From assembly GCA_943326025.2 (NCBI GenBank), contig CALPRR020000160.1, forward strand, positions 1 to 5,787: DNA of 5,787 nucleotides, in the 5' to 3' direction. The stretch is from Candidatus Kuenenia stuttgartensis. Its GTDB lineage: Bacteria; Bacteroidota; Bacteroidia; Flavobacteriales_D; Crocinitomicaceae. Numbering within the stretch: position 1 is the stretch's first letter; every line of letters starts with the position of its first letter. This document shows positions 1-5,298 of this stretch, one piece after another. The translations under genes were made by a program, and so were the position numbers. Under the pieces are notes generated by a model that was not told the DNA's origin, ran no database searches, and worked only from the letters and a program-made list of their open reading frames with translations.

Positions 1-156
1 GGAATCTTAAAACATGAATTCAATTTAAATGCTAAATTTGAAAACCTAAAGCATGTTAGAAAGGCTTTAGAACAAGCCGTAAAAGTGTATAATGAAAAAA
101 GACCCAATTGGGCCTTAAATTTAAAAGTTCCTAATGAAGTGTTTTTTGCGGCATAA
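1..156 (+). CDS. IS3-family transposase (OrfB), C-terminal fragment, 5' end outside window
   Basis: The open frame enters at the left edge in frame 1 and ends at TAA 154-156, giving 51 visible residues. It begins GILKHEF, which in IS3-family DDE integrase-core transposases comes directly after the last catalytic Glu region (typically ...ERVNGILK.EF), so the third catalytic residue lies just outside the window. Near the end is YNEKRPNWAL, matching the family's usual YN..RPH..L tail, then a short VPNEVF segment. In this family OrfB is normally made by programmed -1 frameshifting from OrfA and catalyses copy-out/paste-in transposition; neither OrfA nor the frameshift site can be seen here. A terminal repeat ends 42 bp after the stop, as expected for the right end of the element. 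Family assignment is good; the exact subgroup (IS150-like is likely) cannot be fixed from this fragment. Confidence 0.88.
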   Translation, partial: GILKHEFNLNAKFENLKHVRKALEQAVKVYNEKRPNWALNLKVPNEVFFAA

Positions 157-178
157 AGGAATTATTAGTAGAAACAAC

Positions 179-198
179 TGTCTACTTATTTCAGGACA
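179..198 (+). repeat. Right terminal inverted repeat of the IS3-family element
   Basis: The sequence ends CTTATTTCAGGACA; read inwards on the other strand it is TGTCCTGAAATAAG. A TG...CA terminus placed shortly after an OrfB stop is what IS3-family elements show. Position 198 is therefore the likely element boundary, and TTA or TTAC (199-202) would be the target duplication. The left end and partner duplication are outside the window, so this cannot be confirmed here. Confidence 0.7.
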
Positions 199-209
199 TT
201 ACAAAGAAT

Positions 210-650
210 TCACAAACCTAAAACCTCACGACCGCACTTTTCCTCTAATTTCATTATAATCTGAGGATCAAATTGTACGTTTGGATTGGGGTACTCTTTT
301 CTTATTTTTTCAATTTCACATTCACAGATTTTTCGGATGTCAGAATCACTAATAGGGAAATCGCTACTTTTAATTCCGCGGGTGCAAGAAGACATAAACA
401 TACTTTTGAATTCTTCACTCCAACCTTCTGCTTCTTCTTCTAAATCTGGTTCATCATATTTCGGAACGACTTCATCTTCCGAAACAGGAGGGACTTCAAC
501 TAGTTCTTCATCAACAATATACTCTTCATTACCAGTATAATCATTTGATTCTTCGGTTGATTCTGGTTCATTTGAACTGGTTCCCCCACAATTTGTAAGA
601 ATAAATAAAGCAAATAATATTGCTGCAAAAAATATAATTGAATTTTTCAT
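210..650 (-). CDS. Small acidic lipoprotein with a cysteine-containing C-terminal domain
   Basis: The protein has 146 residues. Residues 1-20 form a type II signal peptide (MKN, then a hydrophobic stretch) ending in ILTNC, so Cys21 is the predicted lipidated residue and the mature protein should be membrane anchored, facing the periplasm or outside. Residues ~25-78 are a low-complexity acidic linker rich in Glu, Asp, Ser and Pro. The C-terminal part (~79-146) looks folded: WSEEFKSMF, Cys89, then a CEC pair (Cys109, Cys111), KIRKEYPNP, and Cys139. A Phe-rich helix followed by C...CxC...K..YP recurs in uncharacterised Bacteroidota and Gammaproteobacteria lipoproteins as I recall them; the cysteines could form disulfides or bind metal. 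No function can be assigned. The first ATG is chosen because it gives a complete signal peptide. The stop lies 11 bp from the IS end. Confidence 0.85.
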   Translation of the reverse strand: MKNSIIFFAAILFALFILTNCGGTSSNEPESTEESNDYTGNEEYIVDEELVEVPPVSEDEVVPKYDEPDLEEEAEGWSEEFKSMFMSSCTRGIKSSDFPISDSDIRKICECEIEKIRKEYPNPNVQFDPQIIMKLEEKCGREVLGL

Positions 651-652
651 TT

Positions 653-668
653 CTTAATTTCTTAATTT
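653..668. repeat. Short tandem repeat CTTAATTT x2
   Basis: Two perfect copies of CTTAATTT (653-660 and 661-668) lie immediately upstream of the lipoprotein start at 650. They occupy the place where a ribosome binding site would be. They may only reflect AT-rich sequence. Confidence 0.5.
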
Positions 669-729
669 CTCCTAATCTTATGGCTTTTCTTAATATGGCT
701 CCTTTATTTTGAGTGGGTTATGGTTTCTA
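664..729 (-). promoter_or_regulatory. Conserved leader upstream of the 210-650 lipoprotein (copy 1)
   Basis: This stretch aligns over most of its length with 5313-5371, which lies at the same place upstream of another lipoprotein gene. Read on the gene strand, shared blocks are GAAACC, CCACTC, a run of A followed by a G-rich word (GGAGCC versus GGGGCG), AAAAGCC, TAGGA and AAATT. An AGGAG word (668-672 on the plus strand) lies ~17 nt from the ATG, too far for a normal Shine-Dalgarno site; Bacteroidota often do not use one. The stretch is probably promoter plus 5' UTR. No good TAnnTTTG box was found. Confidence 0.45.
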
Positions 730-754
730 AATTTAATTTATTCATATGGTTCAA

Positions 755-843
755 GTGTAAGTTTTACTCTCTTTGATATACAAGGGTGAAAATACTTAAA
801 ATTTACTCTCGTTCAAAAGATAGTGTTAAAATTTACCCTCGTT
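755..843. repeat. Three spaced copies of an IS21-end-like motif
   Basis: TTAAAATTTACTCTCGTT (796-813) is repeated with one change (T to C) at 826-843, exactly 30 bp on. A more diverged copy, GTGTAAGTTTTACTCTCTTT, lies at 755-774. IS21-family ends characteristically carry several such spaced copies of a (T/G)AAAATT.ACCC-type motif bound by the transposase. No istA or istB gene is recognisable nearby, so if the reading is right this is an orphan end or remnant. The repeats are directly visible; the IS21 link is inference. Confidence 0.5.
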
Positions 844-1027
844 ATTTTATAAGTCCTTGTTGTCGTCATTTGTAATTGTAAATAGAAGTGATATTTTAAA
901 TCTTCACGATTTCCCCCAGGGCACGAAGTGAGATTTTCAGAATCTTGCCCATAAAGTTTCATGGCTTTAAGAAGTGGCGATGAACCAAGATCAAGCCTTA
1001 AAACAAATAAAACTTTAAATTAAAAAC
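844..1027. other. Gene-free spacer, no recognised feature
   Basis: I find no convincing coding frame on either strand. The stretch 910-1010 is somewhat less AT-rich than its surroundings and contains a small hairpin-like AGATT/AATCT pair. The longest start-to-stop frames are about 20 codons and resemble nothing known. It may be decayed mobile-element DNA lying between the IS21-like motifs and the repeat at 1028-1087. Confidence 0.4.
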
Positions 1028-1087
1028 CTTTCCGATTTCAAATAAATCCAGTACCTCTACATTTCTTGAAACCGCTCTGTTGTAGTC
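1028..1087 (-). repeat. Partial cassette-type dyad repeat downstream of the endonuclease gene (copy 1)
   Basis: This element begins 7 bp after the endonuclease stop and matches the element at 3208-3357 at two separate places. CCGATTTCAAATAAAT (1032-1047) matches CCGATTTTCAATACAAAT (3246-3263). TTGAAACCGCTCTGTTGTA (1066-1084) matches TTGAAAAACCCGTGTTGTA (3329-3347). The third conserved part of the full element, the gene-proximal GTT.TA..GC end, is not found to the left, so this copy seems truncated or diverged there. Confidence 0.5.
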
Positions 1088-1093
1088 AGTTTT

Positions 1094-1963
1094 TTATAGA
1101 ATTTTACCAGTATTGCTTAATTTAGCAGAAACATCACTCCAATTTCTACGTAAATGATTATTTACTTCTTTAATTAAATCAATTAGTACGTCTGGAAATA
1201 TTGGATTAGTTGTTTCTTTTTTATTATCCTTTCTCAAAACATAAATTTGGTCAATTTTTGAATATACTGGGTCTATACTTAAATCAACTGCATATCTTTC
1301 TGTGACAACAAAAAATAGTGAATAAGGATTTCCAGATTTTATTTTTTCTGCTGTTGCAATTGAACCTTCGAGCATTGTTTTGTCAATGTATGTTTTATTT
1401 TCAATTGATACAATAGGTAAATTAGTATTTATACTTTTTGAATTTCCAATAGAAATACTTATTGGTCTATAAATTGCAAAATCTTGGTCTTTTTGATGAA
1501 TACCGATTTGTGGTGATTCAATAAAATTGTAAAAATTTGAACCAAAAAAAAATAGATTAGTATATGCTTTTTTACTACCTAATTTTAATTTTTCATCAGC
1601 ATTTTTAATCTTACTTTTAAGTTCTAGTAACAAATCATTAAATAAAATAAACATAAACTCTTCCAAAATTGTAGATCTGAACTTACCTTGGGACGTAAAA
1701 ATATTTTTGTATATTTTATCATGATAATTAAAATAACTGTTTAAAAGTTTTGTTCTATTAGTAATTATCTCGTCGGAATACCCTTTAAGTTCAAAATTTC
1801 CGTTTAAATATTTAATATATTCGTCTGCAATATTTGGTAATGAATCTTTCTGTTTAGCTGTTAAACTATTCCAATCGCTAAACTTTTTCAATAAATTTGA
1901 AGAGTGAATATAAACGGATGAATCTAATTTTTTTAAGTATTCAATTATTTCGTTTTTATCCAT
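1094..1963 (-). CDS. Type II restriction endonuclease, Bpu10I-like PD-(D/E)xK family
   Basis: The protein has 289 residues and is encoded 6 bp downstream of the cytosine-5 methyltransferase. The likely nuclease core is KDQDFAIYRP (Asp161) followed by IVSIENKTYIDKTMLEG, where Glu188-Asn-Lys190 is the ExK of a PD-(D/E)xK site; Glu101/Glu102 in STILEEFMF could be a further acidic ligand. The run ENKTYIDKTMLEGSIATAEK is what I associate with the Bpu10I restriction endonuclease family (Pfam RE_Bpu10I), enzymes that cut CTNAG-type sites. It should cut unmethylated foreign DNA, with its own sites protected by the neighbour. Transcription with the methyltransferase first lets protection come before cutting; no separate controller gene is seen. 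A run of nine T (gene strand, plus 1544-1552) encodes FFF near residues 138-140. Family call is from recalled motifs; cleavage specificity is inferred. Confidence 0.8.
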   Translation of the reverse strand: MDKNEIIEYLKKLDSSVYIHSSNLLKKFSDWNSLTAKQKDSLPNIADEYIKYLNGNFELKGYSDEIITNRTKLLNSYFNYHDKIYKNIFTSQGKFRSTILEEFMFILFNDLLLELKSKIKNADEKLKLGSKKAYTNLFFFGSNFYNFIESPQIGIHQKDQDFAIYRPISISIGNSKSINTNLPIVSIENKTYIDKTMLEGSIATAEKIKSGNPYSLFFVVTERYAVDLSIDPVYSKIDQIYVLRKDNKKETTNPIFPDVLIDLIKEVNNHLRRNWSDVSAKLSNTGKIL

Positions 1964-1969
1964 AAATGA

Positions 1970-3145
1970 TTATTTCAGGTTCTTTAAAAATTGAATTTCT
2001 TCCATTGGTTCGTCATAATTTCCATTTTCAAGAACTTTTTTAAGCGTTTTTGCAATTTCAAAAGCCATTAATGGAGGAACTGCATTTCCAATTTGTTGAT
2101 ATTGACTTAATCCTTTTTCCCAACTCATTTTAGTTCTCATTCCTTCAAAAATAAAATCATCCGGAAAGGATTGTAATCTTGCACCTTCTCTAGCTGTAAA
2201 ATTTCTATCTAAAAATGGATGTATAAAATTACTTTGAAAAGAAGCAGCAATTGTTGGAGCTGGTTTGTTTGCAATTAAGCGTAAATTATTTTGACTAAAC
2301 TTAACGTTTGATTTTTCATTAGGATTTCCTCTTTGAACTGCTCCGTGAGTTTCCCATACATCAAGAAGGTTTTTACCTGGTTGAATTGCTCTAAATCTTT
2401 CAATTAGTCTTTGAGTATGACGCATTGCAATATGATTAAAAACTTTTTTAGAATTTTTACGCATAAATTGTTGATAATCATTTGTTGGCTTACTTTCGTA
2501 ATTTAACTTTTCTTCTCCTTCACCTGCATTTATTTTTGGTAAATCACTAATTGCTTCTTCAACAGTTACTTCTTTTTCGTATTTTTTTGGAGGAAATTCA
2601 GGAATTAATTCTAAATCTTTTCTTATGCCAATTATAATAACTCTTTCTCTAGATTGAGGTACTCCGTAATCAGAAGCTTTTAAAACTTTTGTTCTTACTT
2701 CATATCCAAATTTACCCGCATTTTCAAATTCATTTTGAATTTGTTTAATTACTTGACCTGATTCCATAGATAATAATCCTTTCACATTTTCCATAACAAA
2801 TGATTTAGGATTGTACCAATTTATAGTTTTAACAAACTCATAAAAAAGTTTATTTCTAGGGTCTTCTGATACTTTATTTCTTTTTTTATTAGCTAAACTA
2901 AATCCTTGACAAGGTGGTCCGCCAATGATTACATCGATTTCTTTTTCAGAAATAATTGTATCAAATTCATCTTTAGTGAATTCTGACAAATCTCCACAAA
3001 GAAATGGAATTTCAGGAAAATTTGTTGCAAAAGTTTTTTCACAATTTTCATCTATATCTGAAGCAAGTACAGAATTAAAACCTGCCCAACCAAAGCCAAG
3101 TGTCATTCCTCCACAACCTGAAAATAAATCTATTGAATTTAGCAT
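1970..3145 (-). CDS. DNA (cytosine-5-)-methyltransferase, DdeI-like, of a type II R-M system
   Basis: This 391-residue protein has the C5-methyltransferase motifs in order. Motif I (AdoMet binding) is DLFSGCGG at 6-13; the SDID acidic loop is at 29-32. Motif IV is GGPPCQGFS at 75-83 with catalytic Cys79, and motif VI is ENVKG at 119-123. Motif VIII is QSRERV at 164-169, motif IX is RLIANKPAPTIAAS around 289-302, and motif X is QIGNAVPP at 351-358. It moves a methyl group from AdoMet to C5 of cytosine in the target site. The region ~195-290 (EEAISDLP, AMRHTQRL, FSQNNLR) and the downstream HPF..RNFTAREGARLQSF resemble M.DdeI as I remember it, pointing to CTNAG or an extended form. Length is normal and all catalytic motifs are intact. 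It is the first gene of a two-gene operon with the endonuclease and has a promoter-like box just upstream. Confidence 0.95.
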   Translation of the reverse strand: MLNSIDLFSGCGGMTLGFGWAGFNSVLASDIDENCEKTFATNFPEIPFLCGDLSEFTKDEFDTIISEKEIDVIIGGPPCQGFSLANKKRNKVSEDPRNKLFYEFVKTINWYNPKSFVMENVKGLLSMESGQVIKQIQNEFENAGKFGYEVRTKVLKASDYGVPQSRERVIIIGIRKDLELIPEFPPKKYEKEVTVEEAISDLPKINAGEGEEKLNYESKPTNDYQQFMRKNSKKVFNHIAMRHTQRLIERFRAIQPGKNLLDVWETHGAVQRGNPNEKSNVKFSQNNLRLIANKPAPTIAASFQSNFIHPFLDRNFTAREGARLQSFPDDFIFEGMRTKMSWEKGLSQYQQIGNAVPPLMAFEIAKTLKKVLENGNYDEPMEEIQFLKNLK

Positions 3146-3160
3146 ATATTCATTTTATTG

Positions 3161-3168
3161 CAAATGTA
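3161..3168 (-). promoter_or_regulatory. Bacteroidota-type -7 box for the R-M operon
   Basis: On the gene strand this reads TACATTTG, a full match to the Bacteroidota -7 consensus TAnnTTTG. It lies 15 nt upstream of the methyltransferase ATG, so the 5' UTR would be under about 10 nt. No TTTG-type -33 box is seen at the usual 19-21 bp distance; TTCG is 25 bp away. No equally good box was found upstream of the other genes. Confidence 0.45.
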
Positions 3169-3207
3169 ATTTTTTTTATTCTAATTTTTCTATCGAAGTT
3201 GTGATTT

Positions 3208-3357
3208 TAAAATTGCTTACAACGGATTGTGGCTAGGCGATGGTGCCGATTTTCAATACAAATATTGTTGCGGAGAACCAACGTTCAATTAAACACAAAT
3301 TCGTCTGCGGATTACTGAACCGCCACTTTTGAAAAACCCGTGTTGTAAACCTTTTTA
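3208..3357 (-). repeat. Cassette-type dyad repeat between lipoprotein 3358-3972 and the R-M operon (copy 2)
   Basis: This is the best-preserved element, about 150 bp. Its outer arms are long imperfect inverted repeats: TAAAATTGCTTACAACGG (3208-3225) against the complement of 3338-3357, which reads TAAAAAGGTTTACAACACGG. The far arm touches the stop codon at 3358. Inside are GTGGC (3229-3233) with GCCAC (3322-3326), and GCGG (3307-3310) with CCGC (3320-3323). The nested arms with unequal bulges resemble a folded recombination site such as an integron attC, but the end box GTTGTAA does not fit the GTTRRRY consensus. Confidence 0.7.
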
Positions 3358-3972
3358 TTATAATTTAACCAATTTACTATTTCGTAACACAATCTTTGTC
3401 TTTGTTTTAAGTGAAGGACAACAACGAGGGTCGTCATCAGTATATTCCAGTCCTTCAAGAAAAATAACACCATTATTTATTTTTTTTAGTTCATTTCTTG
3501 AACCGAAGTTTCCTCCAAATTCTTCTGAATGGTCAGCTATGGTCAAAGCTTGACCAGTATTAATAAATGCAACAAGACTCGGTATCTCTCCGATTGCGTT
3601 GCCACCGCCACCGTTGTCGTCATAAGTGGGTTCAAGTCCATAGTCAACAACTGCATCAATTAAGTTATCACCGTTTAAATCTCCTAATTTAATAATGCTT
3701 GTAGAAAGTTTTCGTCCTCCTGAAATCTTTGAAAGATATTTCATAAATGCTGCCTTAACTAATGCTTGGTCAACCGTAAATTGCTTTTCATCTGCTTTTG
3801 ATGTGTTCGTTGAATTATATGTCTGCCCCAACTCTTTTTTTAAAAGTTCATTCTCTTTTTGAAGCAATTCCTTTTCCTTTTCAGCAAGAAGTTTTTCTTT
3901 GTCGGAGCTTTGACATGCAAACAATGCAATTGTCAATAATAAAATGATGGTTGTCTGTTTAATTGTTGTCAT
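3358..3972 (-). CDS. Lipoprotein with N-terminal coiled coil and EF-hand-like loop
   Basis: The protein has 204 residues. Residues 1-19 form a hydrophobic signal peptide ending in LFAC, so Cys20 is the predicted lipidation site. Residues ~23-50 are a Lys/Glu/Leu-rich heptad-like stretch (DKEKLLAEKEKELLQKENEL), predicted to be a coiled coil that would act as a stalk or allow oligomerisation. After a linker, the globular part starts near 65. It contains GDLNGDNLIDAVVDY with Asp98, Asn100, Asp102 and Asp106 spaced like a calcium-binding EF-hand/dockerin or FG-GAP-type loop. Then comes a Gly-rich turn (NGGGGN, 120-125). Near the C-terminus is DDPRCCPS (180-187), a motif I recall from other uncharacterised secreted proteins. 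No enzymatic role can be claimed. A dyad repeat directly follows the stop and another lies upstream, so the gene stands alone as a single-gene unit. Confidence 0.87.
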   Translation of the reverse strand: MTTIKQTTIILLLTIALFACQSSDKEKLLAEKEKELLQKENELLKKELGQTYNSTNTSKADEKQFTVDQALVKAAFMKYLSKISGGRKLSTSIIKLGDLNGDNLIDAVVDYGLEPTYDDNGGGGNAIGEIPSLVAFINTGQALTIADHSEEFGGNFGSRNELKKINNGVIFLEGLEYTDDDPRCCPSLKTKTKIVLRNSKLVKL

Positions 3973-3998
3973 GTTAAAATTAGTTTTGGTATTTTGAG

Positions 3999-4162
3999 TA
4001 TAATGGCATAACGATTTAGGCTAGAGGATGATGGGTATTTTAGAGCACTTTACTTTGAACCTTCAATACGGTATATTAGTTGTTCAGCCCTTCAAATTAG
4101 CACATTCCGCTTGCTTGATTTTAGCATTTGCTAGCGTTTCGTTGGTTGTTCATTGCTTATAA
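3999..4162 (-). repeat. Cassette-type dyad repeat downstream of the FISUMP gene (copy 3)
   Basis: The outer arms are TATAATGGCATAACGA (3999-4014) and the complement of ~4147-4162 (TTATAAGCAATGAACA). The inner end reads, on the gene strand, CTAGCCTAAATCGTTATGCC, which aligns with CTAGCCACAATCCGTTGTAAGC in the element at 3208-3357. A central hairpin pairs CGCTTGC (4108-4114) with GCTAGCG (4130-4136). CCGCTTGCTT at 4107-4116 also occurs in the next element at 4982-4991. Confidence 0.6.
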
Positions 4163-4182
4163 TTTTCTAATCAAACTCATAA

Positions 4183-4890
4183 TTAATTACTTTTTATACA
4201 TCTGATTGACATTCCTGCATTTGACCCGTCAACTGTTTCATATTTACCACAGTCAAAATTTTCATCACCTGTTAATCCTAATTCTCCGTTAACAAAACAA
4301 AGAACCATATTTATTCTCATGTTTTCTTTTTTGGGCAGCCACCAGCAACCGAGCTCTCCAATATTTTTAAATTCGCCTTCACAGTCAATACCTCCTCCTG
4401 GAAGTCCGTTAAAACCACTTTCATTTGTTCCGTTTCCATTATCATTCCATCCATTTTTACTTTTCATTTTTATACCAATATCAATATTTAAATCATCATG
4501 GTTTAGAAATTTTATCAATTGTTCCCAATCTTGATAATTTGGGATTTGCCAACCTTCAGGGGCTAGACCTCTTGAGTCAATAACAGCATACCAATTATAC
4601 AATTTCCCATATTTTTCACCATTTTTTTTGGAATAATTATAAAAGCACCATGCTGGTTGCTTATTTTGAATAGCTGATTCCCATTCTGCTTTTGTTTTTG
4701 TTTCAATTATAATATCTCCATTTTGAAATTTTGTTACATCTAAATTTTCAGCCATCCACTCTTGTTTACCAATAAAAACAGTTTTATATTGATTACCATC
4801 AATATCAATAACAGTAGAATTTACTTTTTTATCTAATGAACAAGAAAAAAGTATATTCATTGTTAAAATACATATAATAATATGTTTCAT
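4183..4890 (-). CDS. FISUMP (Fibrobacter succinogenes major paralogous) domain lipoprotein
   Basis: The protein has 235 residues. Residues 1-16 form a short signal peptide ending in LFSC, so Cys17 is the predicted lipidated residue. The rest carries the hallmarks of the FISUMP domain (Pfam Fib_succ_major, TIGR02145). They are YKTVFIGKQEWMAENL at 35-50, GKLYNWYAV at 95-103, LAPEGWQIP at 109-117 and SGFNGLPGG at 158-166. GCWW follows at 181-184, and the domain ends in MSIRCIK at 227-233. These domains are common in many copies in surface and secreted proteins of Fibrobacter and Bacteroidota, with a C-type-lectin-like fold proposed, but no biochemical role is established. This copy is full length and single-domain. 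Several cysteines (82, 170, 182, 198, 214, 231) may form disulfides. The gene is flanked on both sides by dyad repeats and shares no operon with neighbours. Confidence 0.93.
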   Translation of the reverse strand: MKHIIICILTMNILFSCSLDKKVNSTVIDIDGNQYKTVFIGKQEWMAENLDVTKFQNGDIIIETKTKAEWESAIQNKQPAWCFYNYSKKNGEKYGKLYNWYAVIDSRGLAPEGWQIPNYQDWEQLIKFLNHDDLNIDIGIKMKSKNGWNDNGNGTNESGFNGLPGGGIDCEGEFKNIGELGCWWLPKKENMRINMVLCFVNGELGLTGDENFDCGKYETVDGSNAGMSIRCIKSN

Positions 4891-4901
4891 TTTTAATCTT
4901 T

Positions 4902-5010
4902 TTAAGTGCTAATTCGGTTTATCTAGATGAATGCTAAGGGTTTGCAGATAAAAGCAGTCGGCTAAAACATAAGAACTTTCGCCGCTTGCTTTTATTGCTG
5001 TAATGGGCTG
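4902..5010 (-). repeat. Cassette-type dyad repeat downstream of the 94-residue lipoprotein (copy 4)
   Basis: The strongest feature is an inverted repeat: ATAAAAGCA.TCGGC-type sequence at 4948-4962 pairs with GCCGCTTGCTTTTAT at 4981-4995 (13 of 15 positions) around an 18-bp loop. On the gene strand the inner end, CTAGATAAACCGAATTAGC, resembles CTAGCC.AAATCGTTATGCC of copy 3, and CCATTACAGCA lies close after the stop, like TTACAACA in copy 2. No T-run follows the stem, so a simple intrinsic terminator is unlikely. Confidence 0.55.
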
Positions 5011-5013
5011 GTT

Positions 5014-5298
5014 TTATTCAACTATTTTCCATGTAAAATTTTCTCCGTCATAAATGACTACAACTGAGTATGTATAGTTGCCATTGGGTTCTAAAGTTTC
5101 TAAAATTCCATCGTATTCGTTTCCTGATTTTTTTGTCAGTATAAGACTTTTAATTTTTATTGAATTGTTTTTAAACTGTTCACTTTCTAACATGTTTTTT
5201 TCCACTTCTTTTGCTAAATCATTTGTCGATAAGCTACATGATGTGAAAATAATTGAAGCAAAAATCACTACTGTAAAAAATCTAATAATTTTTTTCAT
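5014..5298 (-). CDS. Small (94-residue) lipoprotein of unknown function
   Basis: Residues 1-20 form a signal peptide (MKKIIRFF, then a hydrophobic stretch) ending in FTSC, so Cys21 is the predicted lipidated residue. The mature part is only ~74 residues. It has a helical, charged start (LAKEVEKNMLESEQF, 28-42), then alternating beta-like segments: SIKIKSLILTKKSGNEYDG, a turn at PNGNY, SVVVIYDGENFTWKIV. The pattern of a short helix followed by a small sheet with N.Y.G and DG..F.W resembles many small uncharacterised periplasmic or surface lipoproteins; I cannot name a family. It has its own leader (5313-5371) that is related to the leader of the lipoprotein at 210-650, although the mature proteins are not visibly related. 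A dyad repeat begins a few bases after its stop. Confidence 0.82.
   Translation of the reverse strand: MKKIIRFFTVVIFASIIFTSCSLSTNDLAKEVEKNMLESEQFKNNSIKIKSLILTKKSGNEYDGILETLEPNGNYTYSVVVIYDGENFTWKIVE

Larger units (their letters stand above)
1..198 (+). mobile_element. IS3-family insertion sequence, right end only
   Basis: This combines the transposase C-terminus (1-156) with the right terminal repeat (179-198). Only the last ~200 bp of an element normally about 1.2-1.5 kb long are present. Its boundary lies 11 bp from the stop codon of the convergent lipoprotein gene at 210-650, so insertion was just outside that gene and left it intact. Confidence 0.8.

Noticed and set aside
286..540. Plus-strand frame inside the left lipoprotein gene
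   Set aside because: Ser-rich translation that mirrors the acidic Glu/Asp linker of the minus-strand gene; a shadow.
844..1027. A decayed istB or other transposase fragment next to the IS21-like motifs
   Set aside because: Neither strand gave a stretch recognisable as IstA/IstB; only frames of about 20 codons or fewer without motifs.
2925..3236. Plus-strand frame over the methyltransferase N-terminus and its upstream region
   Set aside because: It is antisense to motifs I-IV of the methyltransferase and ends inside the dyad element; no domain features.
3329..3553. Plus-strand frame over the end of the coiled-coil lipoprotein
   Set aside because: It starts within a dyad repeat and is antisense to the conserved CCPS region; a shadow.
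4319..4534. Plus-strand frame within the FISUMP gene
   Set aside because: Pro/Ser/Phe-rich complement of the FISUMP domain, whose own motifs are unmistakable.
4944..5000. Intrinsic terminator after the 94-residue lipoprotein
   Set aside because: The stem is good but no T-run follows it on the gene strand, and the same place carries related dyad elements after other genes.
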